From assembly GCA_002162815.1 (NCBI GenBank), contig MAAT01000008.1, positions 1-64,000 on the forward strand: 64,000 bases of DNA, in the 5' to 3' direction. A program made the translations under genes and the position numbers. Below, in pieces: positions 62,974-64,000 of the stretch. Below the pieces are notes generated by a model. The model saw only the letters and a list, made by a program, of their open reading frames with translations, was not told where the DNA came from and searched no databases. Each line of letters opens with the position of its first letter. Position 1 is the first letter of the stretch. This stretch comes from Gammaproteobacteria bacterium 53_120_T64 (lineage in GTDB: Bacteria; Pseudomonadota; Gammaproteobacteria; Pseudomonadales; Porticoccaceae).

Positions 62974-64000
62974 ATGAAAGTTGGCATTGCCACCGTACAA
63001 GTTCCCTTTATTAGTGGTGGCGCCGAGATACACGCCCGCCTGTTGAAAGAGCAATTGCTGTTGCGGGGTGTGGAGGCGGATATTATTAGCACGCCCTTTA
63101 AATGGTATCCGCCAAGGCAGATACTCGACCATATTAAGGCGGTTGAGCTGCTCGATTTGACGCAGGTGGCCGGGCAAAAAATCGATCGCTTAATCACCCT
63201 GAAATTTCCCATGTACTTTGCCCGCCACGACAATAAAGTCGGCTGGATACTGCATCAACACCGCCAGGCCTATGAGCTGTTCGGCGGTGCGCACAGCGAC
63301 CTGCACACCAGCCGGGAGGGGCGGCGGGTGTGCAAAAAAATACGCGCCCTGGATAGCCGCAAATTACCCGAGCACCAGCGCCTCTATACCAACTCAAAAA
63401 ATGTCGCCAAGCGTCTCAAGAAGTACAACGGTATCGATGCCCAGGCCCTGTACCACCCCCCCGAAGATTATCAGCAGCTGCACTGCGCAAGCTATCAGCC
63501 CTATATTCTGGTGCCCGGGCGCGCCGATGATATGAAACGGCAATTGTTAATGGTCGAGGCGCTAAGGCAATTGCCCGGCTTGTCACTGGTGATTATCGGC
63601 AACAGTAATACCCCCTATGGTGAAGCGCTCCAGCAAAAAGTACTGGCATGGGGTTTGGAGAAGCGCGTCGAAATTAAGGGCCATGTGTCACGGCAGGAAA
63701 AGACCCAGCTCTATGCCAATGCCCTGGCCGTGTATAACGGCGCCTATGAGGAGGACTACGGCTATATCACTCTGGAGGCTTTCTTTGCCGGCAAGCTGGT
63801 GATTACCCACAGTGACTCGGGCGGGCCGCTGGAGTTCGTTGTCGACGGGGAAAATGGCTTTATTACCGAGCCCAGCGCCACCGCCATTGCCCAGGCCCTA
63901 AAGGAACTCGACACGCAGCGAGCCGAACAGCTGGGCCAGGCCGGGCACCGAGCTATAGCGGCCCTGAATTTAAACTGGGACCACATTATTGGCCGCCTAC
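62974..64000 (+). CDS. Glycosyltransferase family 4 protein, 3' end outside window
   Basis: An open frame of at least 342 codons starts at the ATG at 62974 (AAGGA upstream) and leaves the window. It begins MKVGIATVQVPFISGGAEIHARL, with the GGAE loop of GT4 enzymes. Donor-domain features are ILVPGRADDMKRQLLMVEALRQLP, LVIIGNSNTPYGE, VEIKGHVSRQEKTQLYANALAVYNGAYEEDYGYITLEAFFAGKLVIT and HSDSGGPLEFV, including the E-x7-E motif. It acts on nucleotide-sugar donors in glycan assembly and lies at the end of the visible glycan operon. Confidence 0.9.
   Translation, partial: MKVGIATVQVPFISGGAEIHARLLKEQLLLRGVEADIISTPFKWYPPRQILDHIKAVELLDLTQVAGQKIDRLITLKFPMYFARHDNKVGWILHQHRQAYELFGGAHSDLHTSREGRRVCKKIRALDSRKLPEHQRLYTNSKNVAKRLKKYNGIDAQALYHPPEDYQQLHCASYQPYILVPGRADDMKRQLLMVEALRQLPGLSLVIIGNSNTPYGEALQQKVLAWGLEKRVEIKGHVSRQEKTQLYANALAVYNGAYEEDYGYITLEAFFAGKLVITHSDSGGPLEFVVDGENGFITEPSATAIAQALKELDTQRAEQLGQAGHRAIAALNLNWDHIIGRL

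Overview
The window is a bacterial chromosome segment, most likely from a marine, Cellvibrionales/Spongiibacteraceae-like gammaproteobacterium. This placement is inferred from three things: the gammaproteobacterial order rplU-rpmA-obgE-proB with divergent ispB, the FabA/FabB pair for unsaturated fatty acids, and a Pil-Chp type chemosensory operon. I computed no phylogeny. I saw no rRNA, tRNA, prophage or CRISPR array. Both ends cut through genes: an SMP-30-like gene at the left and a glycosyltransferase at the right.

Region 1 (1-8000) holds catabolic enzymes (SMP-30-like lactonase, amidohydrolase, CitE-like lyase with a MaoC hydratase, nitroreductase) mixed with signalling genes. The signalling genes are a class III nucleotide cyclase fused to a PilZ domain and an EAL-HDOD protein; a SprA-related putative metalloprotease lies between them.

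Region 2 (8101-17340, minus strand) is a compact Pil-Chp-like chemosensory operon: pilH, pilI, pilJ, a 1299-residue ChpA-like hybrid kinase, two CheW-like proteins and a two-domain response regulator. No CheR/PilK or CheB/ChpB gene is present here. In Pseudomonas this type of system controls twitching and cAMP, so the nearby cyclase-PilZ gene is suggestive.

Region 3 (17396-31268, minus strand) is the most unusual part. It holds four DUF1329 and three DUF1302 genes. Two tandem cassettes (DUF1329 then DUF1302, 31268-27763 and 27357-23837) are paralogous, with DUF1329 proteins about 94% identical by eye and carrying twin-arginine signals. A third operon (22995-19701) has the opposite gene order and an ordinary Sec signal on its DUF1329 protein, followed by a solo DUF1329 gene. 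DUF1302 proteins look like outer-membrane beta-barrels and DUF1329 proteins are LolB-like periplasmic proteins. Together they probably form envelope machinery for a hydrophobic compound, but the substrate is unknown.

Region 4 (31569-48064) is core housekeeping: proB, obgE, rpmA, rplU, ispB, pgi, pntAA-pntAB-pntB, phosphomannomutase, galU, fabA, fabB, cysC, ssb and an MFS exporter. Several operons end in clear rho-independent terminators.

Region 5 (48270-64000) makes and exports surface polysaccharide and a surface protein. It has manC, glycosyltransferases, a Wzm/Wzt ABC exporter with a 58-residue membrane protein encoded between them, a coiled-coil methyltransferase, a DUF4214 protein, a small DUF6447-like protein and a 1141-residue Ala/Thr-rich DUF4214/RTX-like surface protein. 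A REP-associated tyrosine transposase (RAYT) with REP-like palindromes on both sides sits between the two DUF4214 genes. GalU and phosphomannomutase from region 4 would supply sugar nucleotides to this pathway.
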